A stretch of DNA of 64,000 nt from an uncultured Bacteroidota bacterium (GCA_902620455.1 CACNIG010000003.1:62001-126000); one strand, 5' to 3'. Shown: positions 12,230 to 21,378, numbered from the stretch's first letter. Program-made: numbers and translations. The notes: a model not told the origin generated them from the sequence alone.

Positions 12230-13267
12230 TTGAAAGATATTAAATTCATGAGGAGATGTATTGAGCTTGCATCAAAGAACGTAGGTTATACTTATCCAAA
12301 CCCTTTGGTAGGATCTGTTATAGTATGTGACAACAAAATAATTGGCGAAGGCTCGCATGAAAAATATGGTGAAAGTCATGCAGAGGTAAATGCAATAAAC
12401 AGTGTAAAAGATAAAGGGTTATTAAAAAACTCAACATTATATGTAAATCTTGAACCATGTAATCATTATGGTAAGACACCTCCTTGTACTGAAGCAATAA
12501 TAAATAACAATATTAAAAAAGTTGTAATTGGTTCTCAAGATCCTAATAAGTTGGTAGATGGAAGTGGAATAGAAAAACTAAGATCAAGTGGCTGCGATGT
12601 TAGTGTGGGAATATTAGATAAGGAGTGTGATGAACTTAATAAAAGATTTTTTACATATCACAAACTAAAGAGACCTTTCATTATTTTAAAATGGGCTGAA
12701 TCAAAAGACGGGTTTATTAGCCCAATAAAATCTATGAATACACTAAAAAAAGTAAATTGGATCTCAGGAGAAGATGCAAAAAAGTTATCACACAAATGGC
12801 GAAGTGAAGAACATTCAATTTTAGTTGGAGTTCAAACTATAATTGATGATGATCCTATCCTAACTACAAGATTTGTGGAAGGTAGAAGTCCAATTAGATT
12901 TGTTTTAGATCCTAGTTCAAGAATTCCTTTAGACTCAAGAATTTTATCAGATAATGTTAAAACAACAATCTTATCAAAGAAAGAGAACAAATTAATTCCT
13001 AACTATACAAAAGCAATTGAATTTGATGATATAAATTTAATTATTAAATCTATTTATGAAATGAATATTCAATCTATTATAATTGAAGGTGGTACAAAAA
13101 CAATTAATCATTTTCTATCGAATAACCTTTGGGATTCAATCAGAGTATTTAAGTCCGATTTAAAAATTGGTAAAGGAATAAAGGGTCCAGGTGTAAACCT
13201 CGATGAATTTACTAAGATTAATTTACAGAATGATATACTTTACGAGTTAAATAGAATGAATATTTAG
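12230..13267 (+). CDS. ribD: Riboflavin biosynthesis protein RibD (deaminase/reductase)
   Basis: RibD deaminates and then reduces the pyrimidine intermediate of riboflavin synthesis. The 345-residue protein has the N-terminal zinc deaminase domain (H50-A-E52, then PC77...C86 in PCNHYGKTPPC). The C-terminal reductase domain has WAESKDGFIS, the LVGVQTIIDDDP region and IIEGGTKT. The start is a TTG at 12230 (MKDIKFMRRC). The first ATG is six codons later and would trim a part that is usually conserved, so TTG is preferred but not proven. It overlaps the convergent thioesterase by 4 bases. The pathway partner ribB lies far away at 62059. Confidence 0.93.
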   Translation: MKDIKFMRRCIELASKNVGYTYPNPLVGSVIVCDNKIIGEGSHEKYGESHAEVNAINSVKDKGLLKNSTLYVNLEPCNHYGKTPPCTEAIINNNIKKVVIGSQDPNKLVDGSGIEKLRSSGCDVSVGILDKECDELNKRFFTYHKLKRPFIILKWAESKDGFISPIKSMNTLKKVNWISGEDAKKLSHKWRSEEHSILVGVQTIIDDDPILTTRFVEGRSPIRFVLDPSSRIPLDSRILSDNVKTTILSKKENKLIPNYTKAIEFDDINLIIKSIYEMNIQSIIIEGGTKTINHFLSNNLWDSIRVFKSDLKIGKGIKGPGVNLDEFTKINLQNDILYELNRMNI

Positions 13268-13656
13268 AAAAGCTTACTTATAATCTCAGGGCACCTAATG
13301 GGTTTCATCGAATCAGAATTTAAGAATGCAAGTAGTGTTTTTCCTTCAGTTGTTTTTTCACCACTATTATTGAAAATTTCATATGAAAACTCTATTGAAG
13401 ATGTTGGTTTTTTTGTACAGTGAACTTTAACTTTAAAAGTATCTCCAAAAACTAAAGGCTTTAAAAATTTTAGTTCACATTTAACTACTGGAAGGATAAT
13501 TTTATTTTTTTCAATCTCGTGATATGGAATATTTAATTTTTCCAACCATTCAATTCTTGCAAATTCAAAAAATTTTAAATAATTACTGTGGTGAACAATT
13601 CCCATTTGATCAGTTTCGTAATATCTAACTTTAATTTCCTGAGTTGTGTAATTCAT
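13264..13656 (-). CDS. Acyl-CoA thioesterase, YbgC/FadM-type hotdog protein
   Basis: The 130-residue protein is a single 4HBT hotdog domain. The N-terminal motif RYYETDQMGIVHHSNYLKFFE contains the catalytic-type Asp16 and the conserved His pair that mark the YbgC/FadM group. Members hydrolyse acyl-CoA esters; the actual substrate is unknown. Its TAA stop shares bases with the ribD stop (TTAG at 13264-13267). A good -7 element lies 38 bases upstream. Confidence 0.87.
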   Translation of the reverse strand: MNYTTQEIKVRYYETDQMGIVHHSNYLKFFEFARIEWLEKLNIPYHEIEKNKIILPVVKCELKFLKPLVFGDTFKVKVHCTKKPTSSIEFSYEIFNNSGEKTTEGKTLLAFLNSDSMKPIRCPEIISKLF

Positions 13657-13693
13657 TTTATTTGATATGTGAAGGAATTAATAACTTTTCCTA

Positions 13694-13701
13694 CAAATTT
13701 A
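13694..13701 (-). promoter_or_regulatory. Candidate -7 element for the thioesterase gene
   Basis: The minus strand reads TAAATTTG, an exact TANNTTTG match, 38 bases upstream of the thioesterase ATG. I see no TTG at the right -33 spacing. The rest of the 183-base gap before dnaA is very AT-rich. On the plus strand it holds only an imperfect -7-like TAATATTTG (13774-13782) that may serve dnaA. Confidence 0.4.
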
Positions 13702-13839
13702 CTTAGAGTGATTTTAAATAAAAAAAAATTAATAATCAATAGTAATCTTTATTTTTTTTTGATTTTTTTTAATTAATATTTGTATTGAACCTAAAACATT
13801 ATTTCATAAATATATTCAATTAATATCTAGCTAAAAAAA

Positions 13840-15267
13840 ATGAGTCAAACACCTTCTGTCGTATGGAACAATTGTTTATCCTTCATTAAGGATAATATCC
13901 AGCCACAAGCATACAAAACATGGTTTGAACCAATTATTCCTGTTAAACTTACAGATGATGTTTTAAGTATTCAAGTTCCAAGTAAATTCTTCTATGAGTG
14001 GCTCGAAGAACATTATGTAAAAATTTTACGTTTAGCTCTTACTAAACAATTAGGATCAGATGCAAGACTTGTTTACATTATCAAAATGGAAAATACTTTC
14101 GGTAATAAAATGCCATTTACTGAAAAAATTCCTAGTTCATCAAGCAGTACAATTAAGTCTCAGTCAATTGATTCACCCTTTAGTTCATTTGCTTCAGAGC
14201 TAAAGAATCCGTTTGTAATTCCGGGGATTAGAAACTTAGAAATTGAGTCGCAACTAAATCCAAATTATACATTTGAAAATTTTTTAGAAGGCGATTCTAA
14301 TAGACTAGCTAGATCAGCTGGTATTGCAGTCTCAAATAAACCAGGAGGGACATCCTTTAATCCACTATTGATATATGGTGGCGTAGGGCTTGGTAAGACT
14401 CACCTAGCCCATGCTATCGGAGTTGACGTTAAGCAAAAATATCCAGACAAGACTGTTTTATATATTTCCGCAGAAAAATTTACTCAACAATATGTTGACT
14501 CTGTCAAGAAGAACACTAGAAATGATTTTATTCACTTCTACCAAGTTATTGATGTATTGATTGTTGATGATGTTCAATTCTTGTCAGGAAAATCTGGAAC
14601 CCAGGATGTTTTTTTCCACATATTTAACCATCTACATCAAAATGGTAAACAGGTAATTTTAACCTCTGATAAGGCTCCTATTGACATGCAAGACATTGAA
14701 CAAAGGTTGTTGTCAAGGTTTAAATGGGGGCTTTCAGCTGAATTACAAAATCCAAATTATGAAACAAGAGTATCTATACTTAAGAATAAACTTTATAGAG
14801 ATGGTGTTGAGATTCAAGATGAAGTCATTGAATTTGTTGCTAAAAATATCAATTCAAATGTAAGAGAACTTGAAGGTGCTATTATTTCTTTGATTGCCCA
14901 GTCTTCTTTTAACAAAGCTGAAATTACAGTTGAACTGGCCAAAGAGGTAATCAATAAGTTTGTTAAGAACAATAGAAGAGAGGTTTCTATCGATTATATT
15001 CAAAAAGTTGTGTCTGATTACTTCCAGATGGATATTCAAACTTTACAGTCCAAGACAAGGAAAAGACATATTGTTCAAGCAAGACAGATTGCTATGTATT
15101 TCGCTAAAAAATTCACTAAAGCTTCACTAGCTAGCATAGGTACACAAATTGGAAGAAGAGACCATGCAACTGTTCTTCATGCTTGTAAAACAGTTGATAA
15201 TCTAAGCTTTACTGATAAGCAATTTAGAAAATACGTTGAAGATTTAAATCAGAAATTGTCTAATTAG
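13840..15267 (+). CDS. dnaA: Chromosomal replication initiator protein DnaA
   Basis: DnaA binds DnaA boxes at the origin and opens the DNA to start replication. The 475-residue protein has domain I (SVVWNNCLSFIKDNI), a short variable linker rich in serine (about 95-115), and the AAA+ domain with Walker A GGVGLGKT (residues 180-187) and Walker B VDDVQFL. Domain IV has the DnaA signature GRRDHATVLHA near the C-terminus. All motifs are intact. The upstream 183 bases do not contain recognisable DnaA boxes, so the origin need not be here. It converges on mltG with a 2-base gap. Confidence 0.97.
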   Translation: MSQTPSVVWNNCLSFIKDNIQPQAYKTWFEPIIPVKLTDDVLSIQVPSKFFYEWLEEHYVKILRLALTKQLGSDARLVYIIKMENTFGNKMPFTEKIPSSSSSTIKSQSIDSPFSSFASELKNPFVIPGIRNLEIESQLNPNYTFENFLEGDSNRLARSAGIAVSNKPGGTSFNPLLIYGGVGLGKTHLAHAIGVDVKQKYPDKTVLYISAEKFTQQYVDSVKKNTRNDFIHFYQVIDVLIVDDVQFLSGKSGTQDVFFHIFNHLHQNGKQVILTSDKAPIDMQDIEQRLLSRFKWGLSAELQNPNYETRVSILKNKLYRDGVEIQDEVIEFVAKNINSNVRELEGAIISLIAQSSFNKAEITVELAKEVINKFVKNNRREVSIDYIQKVVSDYFQMDIQTLQSKTRKRHIVQARQIAMYFAKKFTKASLASIGTQIGRRDHATVLHACKTVDNLSFTDKQFRKYVEDLNQKLSN

Positions 15268-15269
15268 AT

Positions 15270-16298
15270 TTATCTATATATACCTCTGCTGTTAATCCAG
15301 CGAATATAAGCTTTCTTATTTCTATTATGACCAGCTAGATCACTTGCAAATAAGTGATATCCTCTATTTGATGGATTTGCTACCATGAATAAATATTTAT
15401 GTCTTTCATAGTTTAGCACTGCATCTATAGCTGATATGTCAGGCATTGTAATTGGTCCTGGAGGGAGTCCCTTTATTTTATATGTATTATACTTTGAATC
15501 TAATTTGAGATCTCTATACAAAACCCTTCTTATTATTGTATCAAAATTATTATAGTATTCTTTTATTGTATATATAACAGTTGGATCAGCCTGAAGCCTC
15601 ATATTATCTCTTAATCTATTTACGTATAAACCTGCTACCCTAGGACGTTCATCAACTTTTCTACTTTCAAGTTGCACTATTGATGCTAGTGAAATAACTT
15701 CTAATTTAGTAAGACCCAATTGCTCTGCTTTTTCAGACCTCTCTTTATTCCAGAATTTATTATACTCACTTAGCATCCTATCTCTAAAATTCTCAGAGCT
15801 AGTATTCCAATAAATATTGTATGAGTTTGGAATAAAGATTGAAAGAACATTCTTCTCATTTAAATTATTCTTTTTGAGAAAGTCCTGATTTCGAAATGCT
15901 GATAATAAGGAAATGCTATCCTCATATATTTGACTTGAGACTCTTCCAGCTAGGTCCTCAACTCTTTCTTGATTATTAAAAGTAACATTAACAGGAGTAT
16001 TGTTAAATTTTAAAGAATTAACAATTTCATTGTTTCCTATATCCCTTTTTATTTTGAATCTTCCTGTTTTTTTATTTCCAAGGTATTCAAGTTTTTCTGC
16101 TACTTTATAAAATGTTTTTTCAGATTTGATGTATTTTGAGATAGAGTCTCTAAAAGCTATACTGTCATCTTTCATCACATAAAGGAATATACTTTCAGCC
16201 TCAAAGGAAGTGTTAGGTTTATAATATTTATTGTAATAATCTATAATGAATATTAGAGACAAAATTGAAATTGGTATTATAATTTTTAAATACTTCAT
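15270..16298 (-). CDS. mltG: Endolytic murein transglycosylase MltG (YceG-like)
   Basis: MltG cleaves nascent peptidoglycan strands and ends their growth at the inner membrane. The 342-residue protein has one N-terminal membrane anchor (about residues 5-23), then the YceG/LysM-like region. The catalytic core LASIVQLESRKVDERPRVAG aligns with the E. coli segment holding the active glutamate, here the E of QLES. NRLRDNMRLQADPTVIY and GLPPGPITMP complete the signature. Its start overlaps the stop of the upstream acetyltransferase gene by 4 bases. Confidence 0.94.
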   Translation of the reverse strand: MKYLKIIIPISILSLIFIIDYYNKYYKPNTSFEAESIFLYVMKDDSIAFRDSISKYIKSEKTFYKVAEKLEYLGNKKTGRFKIKRDIGNNEIVNSLKFNNTPVNVTFNNQERVEDLAGRVSSQIYEDSISLLSAFRNQDFLKKNNLNEKNVLSIFIPNSYNIYWNTSSENFRDRMLSEYNKFWNKERSEKAEQLGLTKLEVISLASIVQLESRKVDERPRVAGLYVNRLRDNMRLQADPTVIYTIKEYYNNFDTIIRRVLYRDLKLDSKYNTYKIKGLPPGPITMPDISAIDAVLNYERHKYLFMVANPSNRGYHLFASDLAGHNRNKKAYIRWINSRGIYR

Positions 16299-16798
16299 TT
16301 ACTTAAAATTTTTTGAAATAAAACCTCATCAATAAACTTATTATTATAAAACACCCAATCTTTTTTTACACCAACTTTGCAATAGCCATTTTTCTTGAAC
16401 AATGAAATACTCTCAAAATTATTTGAAGAGATGTTAGCATATAACTGATGAATTGGCACATGATTTAAGACATGCTCTTCAATTAATTTTAATGATAAAG
16501 AACCTATACCTTTAGATCTAAATCTTTCAAATATAACAATTCCAATCCCAGCCCTCCTACTAATGTGATTATAATCGAAAAGGTCTATGAAGCCATAAGA
16601 ATTAGAATCATCATATATCACAAGTCTAACTTGTTTGTGATCAAGAATATCCAGGTGAGTATTTTCAATAAAATTTTTCAAAGTATGCTTTGAAAAAGGT
16701 GAGGTAGTGTTTGAATAAACCCACAAGGATTCATCATTTTCAATATCGTACATCATTTCAAGGTCAGAAGGTTCTAGAGCTCTAAGTCTTAATTTCAT
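16295..16798 (-). CDS. GNAT-family N-acetyltransferase
   Basis: The 167-residue protein is one GNAT domain of the RimJ/RimL-SpeG like type. It opens with LRLRALEPSDLEMMYDIENDESLW. The acetyl-CoA site is in RSKGIGSLSLKLIEEHV, and the C-terminal strand is SISLFKKNGYCKVG. The substrate cannot be told; the form resembles diamine or ribosomal-protein acetyltransferases. It starts the two-gene unit with mltG. It is divergent from the DegS-like protease gene across a 69-base AT-rich gap that contains an AT-only palindrome. Confidence 0.85.
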   Translation of the reverse strand: MKLRLRALEPSDLEMMYDIENDESLWVYSNTTSPFSKHTLKNFIENTHLDILDHKQVRLVIYDDSNSYGFIDLFDYNHISRRAGIGIVIFERFRSKGIGSLSLKLIEEHVLNHVPIHQLYANISSNNFESISLFKKNGYCKVGVKKDWVFYNNKFIDEVLFQKILSK

Positions 16799-16827
16799 TT
16801 TGTTCTAGTTAAACAATAGTTAAAATA

Positions 16828-16844
16828 TAAATATTAAATATTTA
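16828..16844. repeat. AT-only palindrome between acetyltransferase and protease genes
   Basis: TAAATATT-A-AATATTTA is a perfect inverted repeat with 8-base arms and a one-base centre. It lies 30 bases from the acetyltransferase start and 24 from the protease start. It could be an operator serving both divergent genes. At about 30% G+C, all-AT palindromes also arise by chance. Confidence 0.3.
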
Positions 16845-16867
16845 AAATCTTATTTTTATAAAAAAAA

Positions 16868-18001
16868 ATGAAGCTTTATATAAAAATTCTTTCAGTCTCA
16901 ACTTTATGTTCAATTCTTACACTTTTAGTGTATAGTAACATAAGTAAAGATGACAAAATAGATTATCAAACTAAATTTATTAGTGACTCTATCTCTGCAT
17001 TTTCAGTTAATAATACTACTCAAAAAAATCTTGGTATATCCTCACTTCCAGATTTAACTTTTGCTGCTAGTAAAACAATTGATGCAGTAGTTCATGTCAA
17101 AAACACAAGTATAGTTGAGGAAAGTGATAGCTGGGCTTTACAATTTTTCTATGGTGATGATTCAAAGAAAAAGGTGGGAACAGGATCTGGGGTAATAATT
17201 TCACCTGATGGCTATATTATTACTAATTATCATGTTATTGAGAATTCTTCTGAAGTAATTGTAACAACAAACAATAATAAAGAATATGAAGCTGAGATCA
17301 TTGGGTTTGATGAGGTAACAGATATCGCAGTACTTAAAATTGACTCTAATATTAAATTAGACTACATCTTCTTTGGTGATTCAGATTCAACATTAATTGG
17401 AGAATGGGTCTTGGCAGTTGGAAATCCATATAATTTAAATTCAACAGTTACTGCTGGTATAGTAAGCTCAAAATCAAGAGACCTAAATGAGTACGATCAA
17501 AAAAATCAATCATTTATTCAGACTGATGCAGCAGTAAATTTTGGGAATAGTGGTGGCGCTCTAGTTAATATACAAGGTGAATTGATAGGGATTAATACTC
17601 TCATTCAATCTATGACTGGTGGATATGTTGGATATTCTTTTGCTGTTCCTAGCAACACTGTGAGAAAAATATTTGAAGATATCATTGAGTATGGAGATGT
17701 TCAAAAGGGGCTTTTAGGAGTAAGAGGTGTAGCATTAAAATCTTCATATTCCAGACAACTAAATATAAATGAAACTGAGGGCTTTTATATTGATGAAATT
17801 GAAGAAGGGTTTGGAGCTGATTCTGCTGGATTAACTAAAGGTGACATAATTAAGTCTGTAGATGGTTTTAAGATCAATAGGTTTTCAGACCTATCTGGAT
17901 ACCTATCATCAAAAAGACCTGGTGATAGAGTTGAAGTAAACTATGTGAGAGAGGGAAAATTAAAAACTGCCATCGTAATTTTGAAGAAAAGCTCAAATTA
18001 A
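16868..18001 (+). CDS. Trypsin-like serine protease with one PDZ domain (HtrA/DegS type)
   Basis: The 377-residue protein has an N-terminal hydrophobic segment (about 5-23) with no clear cleavage site, so it may be membrane-anchored facing the periplasm. It then has a trypsin-like domain with the full triad H122 (NYHVIE), D152 (TDIAVLKID) and S228 (NFGNSGGALVN), and a single PDZ domain from about residue 275. The single PDZ and anchor make it more like DegS than DegP. Such proteases handle misfolded envelope proteins or trigger regulated proteolysis. Its stop overlaps the trmD start by one base. Confidence 0.92.
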   Translation: MKLYIKILSVSTLCSILTLLVYSNISKDDKIDYQTKFISDSISAFSVNNTTQKNLGISSLPDLTFAASKTIDAVVHVKNTSIVEESDSWALQFFYGDDSKKKVGTGSGVIISPDGYIITNYHVIENSSEVIVTTNNNKEYEAEIIGFDEVTDIAVLKIDSNIKLDYIFFGDSDSTLIGEWVLAVGNPYNLNSTVTAGIVSSKSRDLNEYDQKNQSFIQTDAAVNFGNSGGALVNIQGELIGINTLIQSMTGGYVGYSFAVPSNTVRKIFEDIIEYGDVQKGLLGVRGVALKSSYSRQLNINETEGFYIDEIEEGFGADSAGLTKGDIIKSVDGFKINRFSDLSGYLSSKRPGDRVEVNYVREGKLKTAIVILKKSSN

Positions 18002-18678
18002 TGAGGATTGATGTTCTTACTTTATTTCCAGATGTTTTTGATAATCTTAATTCTTTCTCTATTATAAAAAAAGCAATCAGCTCTAATAAGGTTGTAATTA
18101 AAACACACAATCTGAGAGAATTTGCTGACAATTCAAGGAAAGTTGATGACTACCCTTATGGTGGATTCCCAGGAATGGTAATAAAAATCGAACCCATTGA
18201 TAGATGCATTGAGCAACTTAAGGAAATTAACAATTATGATGAAATAATTTATCTTACTCCGGATGGAGACCTTTTAAATCAAAAAACAGCAAACCATTTT
18301 TCTACATTACAAAATATAATAATTATCTGCGGTCATTATAAAGGCATTGATCATAGAGTAAGGGAACATTTAGTAACAAAGGAAATTTCAATAGGTGAAT
18401 TTGTGGTATCTGGAGGAGAACTCCCTGCAGCAGTTCTATGTGACTCAATAATAAGATTACTACCTGGAATTATAGGTGATGAATCATCAGCCTTATCTGA
18501 TACTTTTCAAGATAACCTATTATCTGCGCCTATTTATACTAGGCCTGAAAACTACAAGGGTATGAAAGTTCCCAAAGTTCTGTTATCCGGTAACGATAAG
18601 GAGATTCAGAAATGGAATGACGAAAAATCAATTGAAAGGACAAAATTACTTAGACCAAATCTTTTTGATAATGATTAA
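18001..18678 (+). CDS. trmD: tRNA (guanine-N1)-methyltransferase
   Basis: TrmD methylates G37 of tRNAs next to the anticodon and so prevents frameshifting. The 225-residue length is normal. It begins MRIDVLTLFPDVF and has the cofactor-knot motifs GHYKGIDHRV and SIGEFVVSGGELPA, and the C-terminal PxYTRPENYKG. The early loop, usually PYGGGPGM in the forms I know, reads PYGGFPGM here, a small variation of unknown effect. It precedes rplS, the common trmD-rplS order, but a separate promoter sits between them. Confidence 0.95.
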   Translation: MRIDVLTLFPDVFDNLNSFSIIKKAISSNKVVIKTHNLREFADNSRKVDDYPYGGFPGMVIKIEPIDRCIEQLKEINNYDEIIYLTPDGDLLNQKTANHFSTLQNIIIICGHYKGIDHRVREHLVTKEISIGEFVVSGGELPAAVLCDSIIRLLPGIIGDESSALSDTFQDNLLSAPIYTRPENYKGMKVPKVLLSGNDKEIQKWNDEKSIERTKLLRPNLFDND

Positions 18679-18694
18679 AAAAAGTTTATTTTTG
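18665..18694 (+). promoter_or_regulatory. Consensus promoter for rplS
   Basis: TTG (18665-18667) is followed after 19 bases by TATTTTTG (18687-18694), an exact fit to the Bacteroidota TTG-N(17-23)-TANNTTTG pattern. The -33 part lies in the last codons of trmD. Transcription would begin near 18700, at the base of the hairpin described next. Confidence 0.65.
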
Positions 18695-18699
18695 CGCGT

Positions 18700-18718
18700 G
18701 TTTGAAATTTATTCAAAC
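18700..18718 (+). promoter_or_regulatory. Hairpin in the rplS 5' untranslated region, candidate L19 leader
   Basis: GTTTGAA-ATTTA-TTCAAAC is a perfect 7-base-pair stem with a 5-base loop, 16 bases before the rplS ATG and right at the expected 5' end of the mRNA. Many ribosomal-protein genes are controlled by their product binding a leader structure. That L19 binds here is inference. Confidence 0.45.
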
Positions 18719-18734
18719 TATTTAAAATAATCTA

Positions 18735-19079
18735 ATGAATTCAACAGTTAGCTTAGTTCAAGAGAAACTCATCACTAAAAATGATTTTCCATCTTTTTCA
18801 TCTGGTGACACAATTACCGTTTATTATGAAATTAGAGAAGGTGATAAAGTTAGAACTCAATCTTTTAAAGGGGTTGTTATACAAGTTAGAGGAAGTGGAG
18901 AATCTAAAACATTTACAATTAGAAAAATGTCTGGAACTGTTGGAGTTGAGAGAATTTTCCCCTTAAACATGCCTGCTCTAAATAAAATTGAAGTTAATAA
19001 GAAAGGTAAAGTTAGACAATCAAGAATTTACTACTTTAGAGATCTTAGAGGAAAGAAAGCAAGGATTAAAGAAGTATAA
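18735..19079 (+). CDS. rplS: 50S ribosomal protein L19
   Basis: L19 lies at the interface of the two ribosomal subunits. The 114-residue protein is full length, with the conserved [24 protein letters not shown] beta-rich start split here as [10 protein letters not shown] and [29 protein letters not shown] and the basic end [20 protein letters not shown] follow. It follows trmD with its own promoter and a leader hairpin. icd starts 5 bases after its stop. Confidence 0.97.
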   Translation: MNSTVSLVQEKLITKNDFPSFSSGDTITVYYEIREGDKVRTQSFKGVVIQVRGSGESKTFTIRKMSGTVGVERIFPLNMPALNKIEVNKKGKVRQSRIYYFRDLRGKKARIKEV

Positions 19080-19084
19080 ATCTT

Positions 19085-20320
19085 ATGTCAAAAATTAAAG
19101 TAGCCAATCCCATAGTTGAAATAGATGGTGATGAAATGGCTCGTATTATCTGGAAATTTATCAAAGAAAAATTAATATTAGACTATTTAGATCTTGATAT
19201 CATATATTATGATCTAGGAATAAAGTCCAGAGATAAAACAGATGATCAAATAACAATTGATGCCGCAAATGCTATCAAGAAACATAATGTTGGTATTAAA
19301 TGCGCAACAATTACTCCCGATGAAAAAAGAGTTGAGGAATTTTCTCTCAATCGAATGTACAAATCTCCTAATGGCACCATTAGAAATATTGTCGGTGGTA
19401 CTGTTTTTAGAGAACCTATCATTTGTAGGTCTATACCAAGATATGTTCAAGGTTGGTCAAGACCAATCTGTATAGGAAGACATGCATTTGGTGATCAATA
19501 TCGTGCAACAGATGTAACAACTAATGGTCCTGGGAAATTAGAGATGAAATTTACACCATCAGATGGCTCTGAGTCAAAAACCTGGGAAGTATATAATTTT
19601 GAAGAGGATGGTATCGCAATGTCTATGTATAATATAGATTCATCCATTTATGGTTTTGCAAGATCTTGTATGAACATGGCTTTAACTAAAAGATGGCCCC
19701 TTTATCTATCAACCAAGAATACAATATTAAAAGCTTATGATGGTCGCTTTAAAGATATATTTGAAGAAGTTTTTGAAAATGAGTTCAAAGATAAATTTGA
19801 AAAAGAAAATATAACATATGAACACAGACTGATTGATGATATGGTTGCTGCTGCTATTAAGTGGAAAGGTGGTTTTGTATGGGCTTGTAAAAATTATGAT
19901 GGAGATGTTCAATCTGATGTTGTAGCTCAAGGATTTGGATCTTTAGGACTAATGACATCAACACTTGTAACACCTGACGGAAAAACTTTAGAAGCAGAAG
20001 CAGCTCATGGGACTGTAACAAGACATTACAGAAGACACCAACAGGGTGAGCAAACATCTACAAATCCTATAGCATCAATTTTTGCTTGGACAAGAGGGCT
20101 AATGCACAGAGGTAAACTGGATGATAACAAGGAGCTAATCAAATTCTGTAAAATTTTAGAGGAAGTTTGTATTGAGACAGTAGAAGATGGTAAAATGACT
20201 AAAGATCTTGCTTTGCTTGTCTTCAGAGAGGATTTAGTTGATTCAAATTTTCTTACCACACAAGAATTTCTAGGCGAACTTAAGAAGAATTTAGACTTTA
20301 AATTAAATTCAAAAGAATAA
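19085..20320 (+). CDS. icd: NADP+-dependent isocitrate dehydrogenase, eukaryote-like dimeric type
   Basis: It oxidatively decarboxylates isocitrate to 2-oxoglutarate in the TCA cycle and yields NADPH. The 411-residue sequence follows the subfamily that includes the mitochondrial enzymes rather than E. coli Icd. It opens [19 protein letters not shown]. It has the substrate-loop region [19 protein letters not shown], the arginine-rich [18 protein letters not shown], and [17 protein letters not shown] near the C-terminus. Its stop codon overlaps the murQ ATG by one base (TAATG), so the two are probably cotranscribed. Confidence 0.95.
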   Translation: MSKIKVANPIVEIDGDEMARIIWKFIKEKLILDYLDLDIIYYDLGIKSRDKTDDQITIDAANAIKKHNVGIKCATITPDEKRVEEFSLNRMYKSPNGTIRNIVGGTVFREPIICRSIPRYVQGWSRPICIGRHAFGDQYRATDVTTNGPGKLEMKFTPSDGSESKTWEVYNFEEDGIAMSMYNIDSSIYGFARSCMNMALTKRWPLYLSTKNTILKAYDGRFKDIFEEVFENEFKDKFEKENITYEHRLIDDMVAAAIKWKGGFVWACKNYDGDVQSDVVAQGFGSLGLMTSTLVTPDGKTLEAEAAHGTVTRHYRRHQQGEQTSTNPIASIFAWTRGLMHRGKLDDNKELIKFCKILEEVCIETVEDGKMTKDLALLVFREDLVDSNFLTTQEFLGELKKNLDFKLNSKE

Positions 20321-21135
20321 TGAGTTTTTACAAGATAACAGAACAAGAGTCAAATCATAAAAATTTAGAAAAAAAATCTGTTAGTGAACTTGTTAATGCT
20401 ATGCATGAAGAAGATAATAATGCTTTAAAAGCCGTAAATAAAGTTCTGCCTGATGTCACAAGTTTAATTGAAAATATTGCACCTAAAATTAAGGAAGGTG
20501 GTAGACTGTTTTACATAGGAGCCGGTACTAGTGGAAGACTTGGTGTTTTAGATGCATCAGAGTGTCCTCCAACATTTGGTACACCTCCAGAGAAAGTTGT
20601 CGGTTTAGTGGCTGGAGGCATACCTGCACTGTACAGTTCAATAGAAATTGCTGAAGATGATTTGAGTCAAGCTTGGAAAGATCTTTCTGATCATAATATT
20701 ACTGATGGTGACTTTGTAATTGGAATTGCTGCTTCAGGAACTACCCCTTATGTAGTTGGAGGTCTAAAAGCTTGTCAAGATAATAATATATCTACTGGAT
20801 GTATTGTATGTAATGAGAACTCTCCTCTATCAAAATATGCAGATTTTAAAATTGAAGTTATCGTTGGTCCTGAATTTTTAACTGGTAGCTCAAGATTAAA
20901 AGCTGGAACTGCTCAAAAACTTATTTTGAATATGATCTCAACAATCTCAATGATTCTTGATGGGCATGTAAGAGGAAATAAAATGATTGATATGCAAATG
21001 AGTAATGCAAAGCTAAACAAAAGAGCAAGAAGAATTATTATGGAAGAATTAGGGGTAAATGAGGAGAAAGCTAATGAACTTATATTGAAGCATAAGAGCA
21101 TCCGCTCTGCCATTGATAATTTTTCAAATGAATAA
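20320..21135 (+). CDS. murQ: N-acetylmuramic acid 6-phosphate etherase
   Basis: MurQ cleaves the lactyl ether of MurNAc-6-phosphate to give GlcNAc-6-phosphate during peptidoglycan recycling. The 271-residue protein has the SIS-domain sugar-phosphate loop YIGAGTSGRLGVLDASECPPTFG (pieces IGAGTSGRLG and DASECPPTFG) and a second loop GIAASGTTPYVVGG. The C-terminal helical part has TSRLKAGTAQKLILNM-like residues, read here as SSRLKAGTAQKLILNM. No muramic-acid kinase or transporter gene is adjacent. It overlaps both neighbours. Confidence 0.95.
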   Translation: MSFYKITEQESNHKNLEKKSVSELVNAMHEEDNNALKAVNKVLPDVTSLIENIAPKIKEGGRLFYIGAGTSGRLGVLDASECPPTFGTPPEKVVGLVAGGIPALYSSIEIAEDDLSQAWKDLSDHNITDGDFVIGIAASGTTPYVVGGLKACQDNNISTGCIVCNENSPLSKYADFKIEVIVGPEFLTGSSRLKAGTAQKLILNMISTISMILDGHVRGNKMIDMQMSNAKLNKRARRIIMEELGVNEEKANELILKHKSIRSAIDNFSNE

Positions 21136-21355
21136 ATACTTAAGGAAAGGTTTTATTCAGGTTTTCGTAGGTATATCTTTATGCTTTATAGCCCCAGTAA
21201 TTGTCTCACAAGCATTTAACAATCAAGATCACCCATTCTTTTTATTTGTACTTATTTTTGGTGCAATCCTTCTTGTATTAGCTATTTTTTGTGGATATAG
21301 AGGAATCAATAATATATTAAATGGCACTCTTGGACCTAAGAATAAATTAAATTGA
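21128..21355 (+). CDS. DUF6095-like small membrane protein
   Basis: From the ATG at 21128 the product has 75 residues (MNKYLRKGFI...), with two predicted membrane helices (about 7-27 and 35-58) and the conserved-looking loop AFNNQDHPFF between them. The sequence and its place right after murQ fit the flavobacterial DUF6095 family as I remember it; the function is unknown. The earlier ATG at 21113 would add five residues. I prefer 21128 because it gives an 8-base overlap with murQ. The next gene, thrS, has its own promoter. Confidence 0.75.
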   Translation: MNKYLRKGFIQVFVGISLCFIAPVIVSQAFNNQDHPFFLFVLIFGAILLVLAIFCGYRGINNILNGTLGPKNKLN

Positions 21356-21357
21356 TT

Positions 21358-21365
21358 TATTTTTG
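21358..21365 (+). promoter_or_regulatory. Candidate -7 element for the thrS-infC-rpmI-rplT operon
   Basis: TATTTTTG is an exact TANNTTTG match 13 bases before the thrS ATG, so the mRNA leader would be only about 7 bases. A TTG at 21330-21332 is 25 bases upstream, slightly beyond the usual range. Confidence 0.45.
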
Positions 21366-21378
21366 AATAGATTTAGCT

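Noticed and set aside
13657-13839. Possible replication origin before dnaA
   Set aside because: The gap is very AT-rich, but I found no DnaA-box-like 9-mers (TTATNCACA or complement) on either strand and no gidA/rpmH-type neighbours, so oriC is not supported.
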